From Pezizomycotina sp. ARF18 (Eukaryota; Ascomycota): DNA of 60,496 nt. The notes under the pieces were generated by a model that worked only from the letters and a program-made list of their open reading frames with translations, had not been told where the DNA came from and ran no database searches. Every line of letters starts with the position of its first letter. The stretch's first letter is position 1. The stretch spans positions 1 to 60,496 of the forward strand of contig AZLU01000242.1 of the NCBI GenBank assembly GCA_002224055.1, read 5' to 3'. Both the position numbers and the translations under genes were made by a program. Below, piece by piece: positions 26,601 through 37,983 of the stretch.

Positions 26601-27832
26601 TTGACCACTCGCCCTCGGCGGCGTGCGCGATAAGGTGGTGGTAATGGCATTGGGCCTCGATCTGAGAAGTGCAAAGCCGGCCAGCGTCTTTGCCCGAGGA
26701 ATATACTTGTATTTATCCTTTTTTACCTCTACCCACGTCATACCTTGCATCTAGATAGAGCCATCATTAGTCATCACCCAGAGGGAAGTCCGAACATTAT
26801 TAATGGTCGTGTCTTCCTACCTTTGTATCACCATGAACCTCATGATATACTGTATATTATCAAAGGTCATGATCCCACATCAGCCCTCTCCACATATTGT
26901 TGAAATTGGCTTCTCCCCTCTCAATAATGCCTCTGACGCGGCCGGCGTTTTTCGGATCGTTACTGAGATTTTTAGGTAAGGCACATTTGGTTTCCCTGGA
27001 ATCCATACAGATTTTCCCTCATAACGATGGCGACGGAGCTGATGACACTGTCGCCTCCCCTGCCACCTGGAAACTTTCGATTCCAAGAATTTCTGGAACC
27101 CTGCGCAATGTTCTTGGGTAAAATTGACAGGCGCTGCCACATAAAGGTAATGCAGAAAATCTGTGACATGCAGTACGACGAATGTCCGCTCTAGTAATAA
27201 AGCCTGATGTAAGTCAATTGAAACCATAAAAATCGTAAGGAGTTCGAAGGTTTCTAACCTCAGTGACACCAAAAAGCTTCACGGATATTGCCATTATAAT
27301 ATCCCTCTTCCGCATCGATCTGTTGGAATACTTTTCATAAAGAAGCAAAGCAATTAGTCCAGTCGTTGGACTCTTCGACGGTCGAGCGGTCACTAATATG
27401 GTAGCAAGTAACTTACGCTTCTCTATTGGTACCCATCATCCAACTTGGGCGGGCCCATTCTGATCGGTTTCGGCGTTGGCTATTGTTTGAAAGCAGTTAG
27501 CATGCCATGGTGGCAAAGAGCCAACGAATGAATTCTTCCGAACAAACTCGGGAATAGAGAAAAAGTTGCAGTCATGAGTAGAATGAACGAGCGAGGAAGC
27601 TGGGTGACGGCGATTAGTGTCTAGCTGACCTCCTTTGAGTTCGCTGATTTCCTGGTTAGCCTCCCAGATCTTCTTCGAACGACGACTTGACTTGCGAGCT
27701 CTTCATCGATCTACTAACTGCCGGAGGTCGTCATTTCGCGCTTCGAGCTTTCGCTTCTTGTGTCAATGTCCCTAGCATTTGCACGTTTGCGTGGTCGTTG
27801 AGGACGCGTTTTGCTGCTGGAGCTGGTGGCAT
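23634..27832 (-). CDS. POL3: DNA polymerase delta catalytic subunit
   Basis: Replicative B-family polymerase with 3'-5' exonuclease, working with PCNA in the nucleus. The ATG ends at 27832 and is followed by [18 protein letters not shown]. The N-terminal domain contains [14 protein letters not shown]. Exonuclease motif II is in [20 protein letters not shown] near 26300. Polymerase motif A is [17 protein letters not shown] near 25650, motif [13 protein letters not shown] near 25310, and motif [15 protein letters not shown] near 25075, with both catalytic Asp pairs intact. The C-terminal cysteine modules are [22 protein letters not shown] and LWTQCQRCQGS, the last being the Fe-S/B-subunit site. 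The end is [20 protein letters not shown], stopping at 23634. It has many introns. Several one-base frameshifts occur, one just before DCPIFY; since this gene is essential they are best read as sequence errors. Confidence 0.93.
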
Positions 27833-29685
27833 CTTTGCTGGTTGTGACCCTTAGTCTGCTCCTTTCGATACCTTGGCCGAGTCTAACGGGGATGAAGAAT
27901 TATACGACAGAAGGCAAATATTCCGAGGATGAACCGCGTTTTTTAAAGCCCTGAAGGAGATTCGTAGGGTTATAAAACTGGATAAGTGAATAGAAAGACG
28001 ATGGTCCGGATGCTATGAAGCTGAGAAGGCGCTGGCGAGCTTGAGGACGACGAGTTTGTTGCCGTTGGGAAGCTTTCGAGTTTCGAAAATTGACAAAAAA
28101 AGCAAGCTGCGGCGCGAGAAATAAGGAAGGAAAATAATAAGTGAAAAGAAGTTGTTGCTTATACGTTAATTTAACAGCAATTAAAAAATAAAACCAGAAA
28201 AAGCCGACTAAGCCTAATTTGTAGAAAATTAGGCGGAATATTACCTAAAGCGGTAAGATACAGTGCACGCTCTGGAGACAAATCTGGAAAGTCAAATAAA
28301 TAAGTGGTCATGTGACTCACGCGACACGCGACACGCGCTTACCTGCTGAAGGTGCACGCAGACTTTGTTGCTCTACTAGAAACAGGACCAATACTAACGG
28401 TCAAAAAAAAAAAAAAAAAAATAGACCAGAGTACAATTCCCCTTTTACAATGAGCACCCGCCTAGACACCTTTCTTTAAATACCAAGTACCGTCTACCAT
28501 CTGTACCTTAAGATTGAGCAAGTACTTTAGGAAGCATATTCAAAACTCAAGCCAGTTTGTCTTGTCTGGCAAAATGAGGTCAAGACATACGAATTGTACG
28601 GCCTAAGTATGACATCTGCTACCACGTCGTATAGAATATCTGCGGAATAAGGTGAACTGGGTTTTCCGGCTTCGAATTGTCACGGGTATATGTAAATTCT
28701 AATAATTGCCCTCGGTTTAGTATTGTTTATAAACATATGAATTCGATTTTATCGAATTTAATTTTAATTAAATTTTTTTTTTTTAACAATTCAAAGTTAT
28801 TTAAAATATCAAAGTTAATAGGAATGCTTCGAAACGTAGGACGGAAAAATAATAATAATGGGTTAAAAGTTGTCTTGTACCCAGCCTCAGTAAATTAATT
28901 TTGGTCCTGCGGGAAACAATAGAGATAGTAAAGAGTCTGGGCACGAGACAAGGTTAAAAGGTGTTTTGCATGTAGTCAATTTTTACGGTATTATCAATCC
29001 CCCTTGTTAGTGAACAATGCTAAGTTCTTGCTGATGTACAGAACAATGTTAAGCAGACCGCGGAACAAACTTAAGTAATGCGTCAACCGCTTTCAGAGGA
29101 ATACTCTGAGATATAGAGAAGCCGAGCCTTGATGAACTAATAACCCGATTTTTGTCCTACGTATCGGCCCTTTGAATTTTCGCCTCTCCTTCGGCTCATA
29201 TCATGGAGAACAAATTTATACTTAGGAGAGTAGTAGCAGGACCTTTAAAGGCTGCTCAGTTAGCAAGCCGATAGCGCTTTCTGTCAGTGATTGGCAGTTC
29301 TACTTACCTTCTTCTCTGGCACTATCGAGTGCTGAAGTCAAGTAGTCAAGAACGAATAACTTGATGATGAAGAACCATATATCAAGATTTGGACACTACC
29401 TTGGTAAAGCAAGAGCAAAATTCTGTGACGCAACTGCTTTGGAAATGTTAAGACAGGAAAAAAAAAAAAAAAAAAAGGAGGCAATAGTAGTCTCTGGGTT
29501 AGTATCGACATGGTTGCTTAGCATTGTTCATAGTTTCGTTTCCGCAAGCTTCCATCCGTCTTATACTGCTGCTGAAATCAAAGCAAAGTCTGATGATATG
29601 ATGGGAAAAGGACCGGTCTCTTGAGATTGTTGCGCTTGCTTAGTTACTTCTTTGCAATTTTATATTTTATTTATTTATTATTATG

Positions 29686-29724
<39 letters not shown>

Positions 29725-30101
29725 TTCTATGAATATTCTTCTAGTTCACGAAAATAAAATCCACTTCACAACTTGTTAAAAAAAAAATTTACCACCTGAA
29801 CTTTTCCAACCAACTTTCCTACATCATCACCATAAATTAAACACTACTTCCAAAAATTACAACCCCACGCCTCAAATCTACGACCAAGTACAAAAACAAC
29901 AAAAAAAATCCTCCAAAGTCTCTCCAAAGAAAAAGAAAAACGGAAATAACCAGATTTCTATAATTCTCCACTTCTAAGCGTCCCCTAATACTACCATCAC
30001 AGCAAAGGTTTGTAAGCACATTCCCTATCTTGCTCATTTCGTCGACTCAGCAGTAATCTATATATCTTATGGAATACATTGTTAGACAGTGATTAACGAA
30101 G
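27833..30101. other. Long spacer upstream of POL3
   Basis: Contains the POL3 promoter side, an A run near 28404, and a TTA microsatellite at about 29684-29723. Short readings at 28677-28898 and 29361-29624 are AT-driven or interrupted by homopolymers and are not called as genes. Confidence 0.5.
29684..29723. repeat. TTA trinucleotide microsatellite
   Basis: More than ten TTA units with a few interruptions at the left end, in non-coding DNA. Confidence 0.9.
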
Positions 30102-30413
30102 ATGGTTTTCATTAGAGAATCTCTGCCTACGGACGAAATGAAGCCTATCACAAGCAATCCGGTGGTTGTTACCATTACTTCTGCTTCCACTGGTACATCC
30201 ACAAGTATCACCGCAAGCGTCGGCCAGGATGCTGATCCTCCCAAGGACCAACGCCGTGGTAAGTATACTAATTCCTTTTGCAGGTTTCTCAGAAGCCTCT
30301 ATTTACCTAAATATCTTCTCTCCCTTTCTTGTTAAAGGCTTCCTTTTACTAACATTGTTCGTATCATCGCGGAAAAAACAGGTCAAGCTTTTTACGGCTG
30401 CATAATCGTCTAA
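30102..30413 (+). CDS. Putative CaaX-tailed small peptide (a-factor-like pheromone precursor candidate)
   Basis: Two exons, 30102-30258 and 30382-30413, with an intron that begins GTAAGT, has a CTAAC branch-like site about 30 nt before the end, and ends CAG. Spliced, they encode 62 residues. The first ~45 are rich in Thr, Ser and Val. Then come a basic DQRR, the short aromatic stretch GQAFYG, and the terminal CIIV. Cys-aliphatic-aliphatic-X at the very C-terminus is a prenylation signal. Known ascomycete a-type pheromone precursors are tiny Ser/Thr-rich proteins with an aromatic/Gly-rich segment before a CaaX box, so the architecture fits; no sequence identity is claimed. It sits alone in a ~3.5 kb spacer, consistent with the long UTRs of pheromone genes. 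The Met at residue 13 is an alternative start. A chance short ORF remains possible. Confidence 0.42.
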
Positions 30414-31318
30414 TCAATATACACACATGCTGCCCGGCACATTCTAACAGACAGCATAGTAATTCAACATCTTTTCACCAATGGAAAAATTTTCTTTCTC
30501 AGTATGCTGCGCATACGCATCGACTTTTAAAAAGGCATTTTATCTTCTTGGTACTGGGATGAAGAAAAGCACCACCGCAAAAGAGATTCCAGGATCAAGG
30601 AGAGAGAAGGGAGATTGCAAAACATCTTCTAGGAAATTCCAAATGTTTTAATCATCTAATCTTTTAATATTTTACCCCCTTTAGTTCCCTAATTCACATT
30701 TAGTTTTATAATCCCGAAGGACGCTCGTTTTTTAATTCATATTCCGCTGTTAGTTTGATAAGATTGTTTATTTACTATTTCCTTTCTTCTATTTCGTTCT
30801 TTCTAAAACCGTTCTTTATTTTTCTCAGTTTTATATTAGACAAATAATAATCATAATATCGTTTCCCATTTCGCGCTATTTGGATAACCTCCCACCCCCC
30901 TTCCTTCTTGCAATCCCCTCTTCACCTCTGTTTTCTATAGAACAATATGCTTGGTTAACGGAGTTTACGAGTCATACGTGTAAAAGTTCTTGTACGAGAA
31001 GTCTATTATATAATACCATTTTCATGAAACAAAACTCGTTATCTCGATAAAATATATAAAGCTGTTTATAATCTACGAAGCGTAAGAATGGGGCTGTTTC
31101 CAGATCAGAATTGCTTGCTTACACACACACACATATATATATATATAATATAAATATGTATAATGATGTATGCTAGTGGCGGCCGGTATACGTAAAAAAG
31201 AAAAGAAGAAAACTCCGAGATCAAAATACACAATGGCCACTTTTGCGCTATGTGGCTTCGCGAGAACACCGAGAATCTTTCGGGAACTACAAGCTGGAGA
31301 TTCCCATTCAAGCCTTTG
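30414..31318. other. Non-coding spacer
   Basis: AT-rich sequence with a CA/TA microsatellite at about 31121-31149. No supported gene. It would be the 3' region of the small CaaX gene and of the next minus-strand gene. Confidence 0.5.
31121..31149. repeat. AC/AT dinucleotide microsatellite
   Basis: An AC run passes directly into an AT run, in a convergent 3' spacer. Confidence 0.88.
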
Positions 31319-33448
31319 TCATCCATTTTCTTTTCGCTCCTCTTGTAACCGTTCAAAGGTGTACGCCATCATATCTAAGTCTAGTTTGGCGGGGGGCAAC
31401 GTCCTAGATAACGCAAAATATTAGTTCATACTCATCAGAAAAGTTATTGAGATAGTAATGGTAGAATGGGCGGAGATTTGTGCTTTTTACCTCCTGATCC
31501 AATCTTCGACACCTGGCGTCCAGGTTCTTCCTAAACGCACTCTCTGCATTCTTAATGACATTCGTCCATCGCTGCTGCGCCTCCTCCACCTTCCCACCTT
31601 CGTATATCCCAAGCTTTTGCCTTAAAATCTCGTTCGCTAGTATTAGATAGTAAAAATTGGCAGTCGTGGTTATCGTAGAATACAATTCCATGAATTTCGG
31701 CCACTCCATCTTAAAGTCCTTGCCCGGAAATCTTCGCTGTAGTCAGGGAACAAGAATTCATGTAGTGATTCTAATAAACCGGCGATAGGAAGATCGAGTG
31801 GTCGGACGCATCTGCTCGGAGCGCGGCCACTACTTCGTCTTTCAGAATACCGATAACGGCAGCCTTGAGAGCTTCAAAGGACAGTGCTCTAGGGTATCTC
31901 TAATGTACGCCAACCGTACCTCTTCTCTCGGGTGTCGATTGAGAATGTCGGCAACATGGGTATGCGCAAGGAACTGATGGCTGGGTCTGGCGAAGTGGCG
32001 GAAATGGCAGCATATTTCTGAATATAAAGTAGGAATTTGTCGTCATTATTGGGGAGATCCGCGGAAGCCTTCGAGTCTGCAGCTTGTGTGTTTGATTTTC
32101 GCCGGAGGATCCAGCTACGAGAAAGAGGAGCGCGTCCACAATCGAAGCTGGAGGATCGCCTTGCAGATGTAGAGAGGAGAGTTGCGCGTGCTGAGGGAAA
32201 ATTTTGAGCTCCGTTAGGTGCGATGCATCGTCTGGAGTTCTTAGGATCTTGGCCGCTAGGAGTAACAAACTTCCCCGGGAGAAAGAGATATGTCTGCGGC
32301 AAACTTGGGGTCTCAGGAGTAACGGGACGCTCGTTGGAATCCGATGAACTAACATCCGAACGTTAGTATATTCTCATGATATTAAAAGCATCCTTAAAGC
32401 GAGTCCAAGAACATACGATCCGGTATCATAGTGGCCCGAGCAAATGGCTGGCGGTAATATTCAATTTTTCGCTTAGGTCCTATTGCTGTTTATTTAGCAC
32501 CAAGCAAGATATATCGTTAATCAACCTTGGGTTACTTACCGCTAACAGCGAACTGAAATAAGACAGCGTCGATCTCTTCTTGCGATTCTACCGGCTCATC
32601 AGGGCCGTGCTGCTGCTTGATCTCTCCGAACACACACCTTCTCCACCTTGCGGCCCAGGAACGATCTTCTTCGGCTGCACGGTCTTGTAATAGCGGCTAG
32701 CAACCTAGCTGTCCTTGCATCGTCGCCGCTTCCGGATAAGAATTCTTCAACCAAGTGCGTTGCGAAAGCTTCCTGGAGCTTCGAACAGACCGGCGCATCC
32801 TCCTCCTCCTCCTCCTGCTCGACTTTCTCCATTGGCACGACCGTATCAAAGTATTTGTCGACAAGGCTTAAAATTTCGGCGTTCTTCTTAGCCGAAAAGC
32901 TTTGCGAAGCTCTCGAAAACATTCCCAGGATGCTGGTCAGACTGCTGGTCAGAAACCTGGACAGCTTCTTGGTTTGGATTCTTGACTGGACGATGGCCAG
33001 TAATTCTAAGAGGAGAAGGGCCTGGTCGGCATATAATCTGATTCCGGACCCAGTCGCTCAAGAGGTTCGTCGTCGGCGTCGAACGATGCCTCGGAACCAT
33101 TCTCGTCGCCCACTTTGATTTTAACGTCCGTTTCTCCACCTTCCATGACCGCCCTCTGTCCGTGGAAATCCATAGAGGATAGCTGCCGGTAATAACCAGG
33201 AAGACCTCGCGAGGGTTACCGATCTTTGTAGATAACGCATCAATTCTTGACAGCAGCTTTCGTCCTATCTTCCGTTGGCTTTACATCACTACTGGCTCCT
33301 GGCTCATGACTACTCGTCGCGGGCTTGTGGGTAACGAATGGTAAAAGTACGGGGATCAAGTCCCATGCAACGTTCGTCGCCAGCTCTTCCTAAAAATCAA
33401 AAATTGATGCTTTGCCTTTAGTATCAAGTAAACAGAGACCATCCAGAA

Positions 33449-33499
<51 letters not shown>

Positions 33500-33898
33500 G
33501 GGAAGATGAGATTGTAATAGAGCGCATACAAAATCTAAAAGGATTTCTTGAAACCCATTTACGAGCTTTTCTCTGTCGCTACTGTTGAATTTTGTCAATC
33601 CGTTTGTGAGGTGGGCGTCCGCAATAGTTGTGTACGTGATAAAGTCCTCTGGCTGCACACGAGATTATGTGTCAGTACTGAACTTGAATGTATATTTCTC
33701 TCCCCCCTCTTTTCTCTCTTTCTCCTTTTTTTTAAATTTTTTCTTTTCTTGCGAGACATGTACTTCTTTCCCCCGTTCAGTGCCTCCTCTTTCTACCAAT
33801 GGCTAGATGCTTATCGTCGGTACCTTCAGACTGGAAGCTGCTTCGCGGAGTGCCTTAAGAGACTCATCGGCCGTTGGGGTTGGGACAAATGACGCCAT
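31319..33898 (-). CDS. YAP-binding/Alf4/glomulin family protein (Ybp1/Ybp2-like)
   Basis: Helical-repeat protein of the family that includes yeast Ybp1/Ybp2, linked to Yap1 oxidative-stress signalling and to kinetochores. The ATG at 33898 gives MASFVPTPTADESLKALREA. Then come PEDFITYTTIADAHLT and EELATNVAWDLIPVLLPFV, the N-terminal pattern of this family. A middle part holds FATHLVEEFLSGSGDD. A C-terminal helical part has MEWPKFMELYSTITTTANFY and DARCRRLDQE, and after an intron the end is KLDLDMMAYTFERLQEERKE, stopping at 31319. The last exon is in phase only if one base is removed from a G6 run (31391-31396, plus strand). Other frameshifts lie at about 32000-32600 and 33000-33250. The first intron contains a long A-run on the plus strand (a T run in the sense strand). 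Confidence 0.72.
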
Positions 33899-34284
33899 AT
33901 CTTCCGAGGAAATGGCTGTGGTGACGGTCCTAGGTGTGCTAGCAAAAAAGTTAATACCGAACGGGACGGGAGGTACTTGAGCTTGAGTATCCAGATCAAG
34001 CCGCTCGACACGATGATAGCTATAATGCATTGGGAAGAGGGGCTACTCTTACCTTGGAATATAAAGATACAGCGAGAAATCAGGATATGAGGAACAGGCT
34101 GTAATGGTTTAAGAGGATAAGTACTTAAGTAATGATTTTTTTTTTTTCGTATCCTTTTAACTAAGGACAAAGGAGGGTTGGATTTTGCTGCAAGCTTTTT
34201 TTTTTTTTTTTTTTTTTTTCTTTTCTTTTTTTTCTTCTTCTCTCTACTGTTTTTCGAGTTTTCAATCATTCGGTGTTATTATTA

Positions 34285-34326
<42 letters not shown>

Positions 34327-34818
34327 GCATAAGAAGCGTCGTGCTTTTTTTTTAAAGGCGGAAAAGGTGAAAAAAGGTATAAAAATAAGCACTTGGGGTG
34401 GGGCTCCGGCGGAGGTTTCCCAAAGTAACACTACTACATGCATGCATGGCAAGTTCTAGAACATATCAACCGGGGATTTTGCTACCAGTCGGCGCTCGGC
34501 GTAAAATGGTTAATTCCGGGATAGTGAATTCGCGTCAAATAATGTATGCACTTCCTTAAAGGAGTGAATGAGAGGTTTACGTATACACGGAAGCAATCGA
34601 CTAACTAATCAACGCGATATAAGAAGCACCGGGCATCGCTACTTCCTTTCACTGAACTATTCGAACCCAGCTTACGAACCCGAAAAACAAGCACAATAGA
34701 CACGTCATCCAAAGTCCTAGGAAATTTTCCTTTTTGGTCTCGTTCTTGCTCCCTATCATCGTCATTGCGACCCGCAGAGGCAGTATTTTGGAGGTTCGGG
34801 ATTATATAAAAAGTCATC
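33899..34818. other. Divergent promoter spacer with low-complexity DNA
   Basis: Lies between two divergent genes (glomulin-family, - and PPPDE, +). It holds T24 at 34196-34219 and a TTA microsatellite at 34276-34325. No coding region is supported. Confidence 0.55.
34276..34325. repeat. TTA trinucleotide microsatellite
   Basis: About 15 TTA units with one early interruption. It is a second copy of the motif seen at 29.7 kb, with no flanking similarity visible. Confidence 0.92.
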
Positions 34819-37200
34819 ATGGCTGAGGGCACCAGGCCAGTCAAGCTTTACGTCTACGACCTCAGTAGAGGTAAGCTGTTAACCACCGAGGGGTTGAAAT
34901 AATATACTCAGAAGATGTAACTAACAAGTTCCCTTGTCTGTTCCAGGCATGGCGCGACAGGTAGACTCCACCGCCTTTACAGTTCCACGAGATCAGATTA
35001 ATCTCCAATGTGCCCATTATGCATATGTTCCGTTGTGGGAATCTAGGGCTGACCACCGCAAATTTGCGCAGCTAGCTCTCACAAGCTTTGATCGGCAGAA
35101 TGATCGAAGCCGTATACCATACTAGCATTGTAGTGGGTGCTACAGAATACTTCTACGGTTCGTGGACGGTCCCTTAAAGCAACTTGGAGAGCTTCCCAAA
35201 TATTTCTTCGAGAAAGTCTAGGGTTTTAACGATTCTATTTATATAGCTATGGCATTCAAAACAGTCGGCCGGCGCGACACATCACGGTGCGCCGATGGAA
35301 GTCATAGATCTAGGCGTCACAGCATTATCTGACGATATAATACGCGAGTATCTTGGTAGCATTGAAGCAGATATATACTCCAGAGGTCAGAGCCAACTGG
35401 CGCATTCCTCCTTTTGCGCGAAAACCGCACTATGCTAATTTTCTTTTCAACCTATAAATAGGCATATGATTTGTTCATGGTACTTGAGCTCCGTTCACCA
35501 ATTTTTATGCTTTATAGAGAGGCAAGCGCTTACCAGCATCACATCTAGAACAATTGTAACAATTTCAGCAATGATTTCGCAATGTTCCTCGTAGGGAAAG
35601 GTATTCCCGACAAGATCACCGGCCTACCCAAGAAGTCCTGGATACTCCGTTTGGGCAAATGCTGCGACCCACAATCGAAGTGAGTATACTTTCGTGAGGT
35701 TTCACTCCAGGAAGCCTACTATTGCGTAAAATCATATAGAATATCTAACCTAGACGCTAGGCCGCGATGCGTCCAATCACAGCAGCTCCACCCGCAGTAC
35801 CCGGCCCTCTCCCGTCTTCGTCGGCTCTGCCATCGACAAACGGCCAAAGTGGCGGCATTCGCGTGATCAGCAACCTGAGGGAGATGGACAACGCGCTGCA
35901 ATCGGCCAAGGACAGAGTAGCCGTCGTCTTCTTCACCTCCGCCACATGTCCTCCCTGCAGGGCCGTCTACCCACTCTTTGAGCAATTGGCTTCGGAATTC
36001 GGTGCTAAGGCGGTTTTTATCAAAGTGGACGTCGGCGAGGCATTCGATGTCGGCAGCAAGTACCAGATCAGAGCGACGCCGACTTTCTCCACGTACGCAA
36101 AGGGGAGAAGATAGATCAGTGGACAGGCAGCGAACGAGAATTCTAAGGGCGGGTGTTAATTCCGCTATCGCCTTCGCTTTTCCGGCGCACCCGCATTGGA
36201 CCTTACGTCTGCCCATCACGTTGAATTCGGTGAAGAATTATCCGGTTCTCTTCCCCAAGCTTCCACCGCTTGATAAAGTCGTAACGAAGATGGGAGATCT
36301 GGGTACGGATCCGGCGGTGGTGTTCATGAAGGAGTTCGTAACCACGAGGCAGACGCTAGCTAGCAACGCTGCCGTCCCTGATCTAGGAATATGGTCAGAA
36401 TTCGTGGAGAAATGTCTCAATACTATACCACTCGACATATGCTTCCCTGTTATTGATTTCTTCAGATTGGCATTGGTGGACCGAGGGTGTCAGCCTGGTT
36501 CGCTGAACAGAAAGGTATGAGAAGCAACCTGCGTCCTTTATGGTTACAGCATTCCTTCCCGCAGTCTGGATTGGAATAGCCATCTAACGAACAACGACTG
36601 ATATTTTAATAGGTCACAATACAATATCAAGGTCCTAATAGCCGCTGATGGAGACACGTGCCGTACTCGTTCCGCCTCGTCACGCTGCAGTTAGCTTGTA
36701 ACCTCTTCTCATCGCCGCTATTCCCACTGCAACTCATCATGCCACCGTTATCTAACTGCTCGTGCTGCTGATAACATCGAGCCTGCTTGACGCAGCCACC
36801 CGCAAAGCCGCGTCGCCGCCTCGTCGCTAGCGTTCAACCTTGCCGCATTCAACCAAAAAAAGCGGTCTGAAGCGACTGAACCTGCTGCCGCTGCGGGCTC
36901 TCCGACGACGACTCTATCCAATTAGTCGCCGGCATTATCGAAGCCATAGATCGTGAGCACTCTGCTGCGGAAGAAAGTCAATCCAGCGAAACGCTAAGGG
37001 CCTGTTGCTGAGCTTGGCGCTGCTGATTTACGGTGTGGACATCAAGGGCGAAATGGCGGAGCTGGTCAGGGTACTTGACGCGGGAGATCTATATCGAGCA
37101 TCGGAAAGAAAGGCTCAGCTGCGCTACTCGCTGCGGATGGTGCGAAGCTGTGCAAAGAGGTTGGGAAGAGCTAATTATTAAGGGTCTGGCGAAGAGTTGA
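34819..37200 (+). CDS. PPPDE peptidase - thioredoxin - PUL domain protein
   Basis: Three domains in one chain. The PPPDE (DeSI-like isopeptidase) domain begins at 34819 with PVKLYVYDLSRGMARQ. Its catalytic His is in AVYHTSIVVGATEYFYG (about 35110) and its Cys in NNCNNFSNDFAMFLVGKGIP (about 35565). A thioredoxin domain lies at about 35850-36110, with FFTSATCPPCRAVYPLFEQL (CPPC active site) and ATPTFSTYAKG. A PUL domain, the Cdc48/p97-binding module of Doa1/PLAA, starts at about 36230 (NYPVLFPKLPPLDKVV) and ends near 37200 (ELIIKGLAKS). PPPDE enzymes remove ubiquitin or SUMO-like modifiers, so a role in Cdc48-linked deconjugation is inferred. Introns split the PPPDE part into short exons. Frameshifts occur at about 35100 and 36105, with more in the second half of PUL. 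Confidence 0.88.
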
Positions 37201-37983
37201 AGCGCGAGCCTCTCAGTGCACTTGATAGGTCTTTTGCGTTTTATTTATTCTACTTTTTTTAGTGATAATTTTAGAAGCGCAGTTTCTTTTATGAGGCAGG
37301 TGTTTATGTTCCTTAGTGTTCATAGCAACCTCGCGATGGTTTCTTCGTATAGACGAATTTGATAATAGATCTTTTATCCTGTTACTCACTAGCCCATTGA
37401 GAATTTGAATGTGACAAAACAGAACAGGCAAGTACTTAAGTACTTAAGTAAATGTGATGAGGAAACAACATTCGAGGTTAATCATGATATACACTAAAGA
37501 TGATAGGCAATATATCTAGATTTAGATAGATGGAGACTATAGGATCCCACGAGAGGAAGCAGTCTGTATTATCGGGGTATCAAACAGCACTTGCGTTGAT
37601 ACCTTAGCTTATGTACATTATAAAGTGTATAGAAAACAAAGGCACGATACCGATATACCTTCAAAAGCAGAAGGAAGAAAAGAATAAGTGCAGTTTTGCC
37701 TGAAATGCATATGCAACTACGTAAATATAATGAACCATAGGTAAACAACGACTACGGAAATAGAGTGACCCGTAAAACAACGCAGCTTTAGTTAAGAAAA
37801 GTGCAAGCATGCGAAGGACGATGTGAATTTTTAAGAATATTAATGATTTTTATTGTTGTTTTTTCCTAGTATCGATGTTATATGTGAGAGTATCCTAGCC
37901 TGGAGGCATATGGTTGAGTGCCTCCAGGCTAAGGGAAATCTTGATGACCTCTCTGTTTTAATCTTATTATGAAAATTTTTTCT
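37201..37983. other. Convergent 3' spacer with a hairpin
   Basis: AT-rich, non-coding, between the ends of the PPPDE gene (+) and the zinc-finger gene (-). Its main structure is the inverted repeat listed separately. Confidence 0.55.
37896..37931. repeat. Perfect 13-bp inverted repeat (stem-loop)
   Basis: The arm TAGCCTGGAGGCA (37896-37908) is exactly reversed and complemented at 37919-37931, with a 10-nt loop. It is GC-rich in an otherwise AT-rich spacer and lies between convergent genes. It could be a transcript-end hairpin, part of a small mobile-element relic, or a small-RNA precursor. The sequence alone does not decide. Confidence 0.85.

Noticed and set aside
28677-28898. Plus-strand 73-codon reading
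   Set aside because: AT-driven composition (Asn, Lys, Phe, Ile) with no motif; typical of spacer DNA.
29361-29624. Plus-strand 87-codon reading in the long spacer
   Set aside because: It is interrupted by a long A run encoding poly-Lys, has no domain, and no splice pattern improves it.
37459-37540. GTGATGAG string as a possible box C of a snoRNA
   Set aside because: No box D or terminal stem at a suitable distance.
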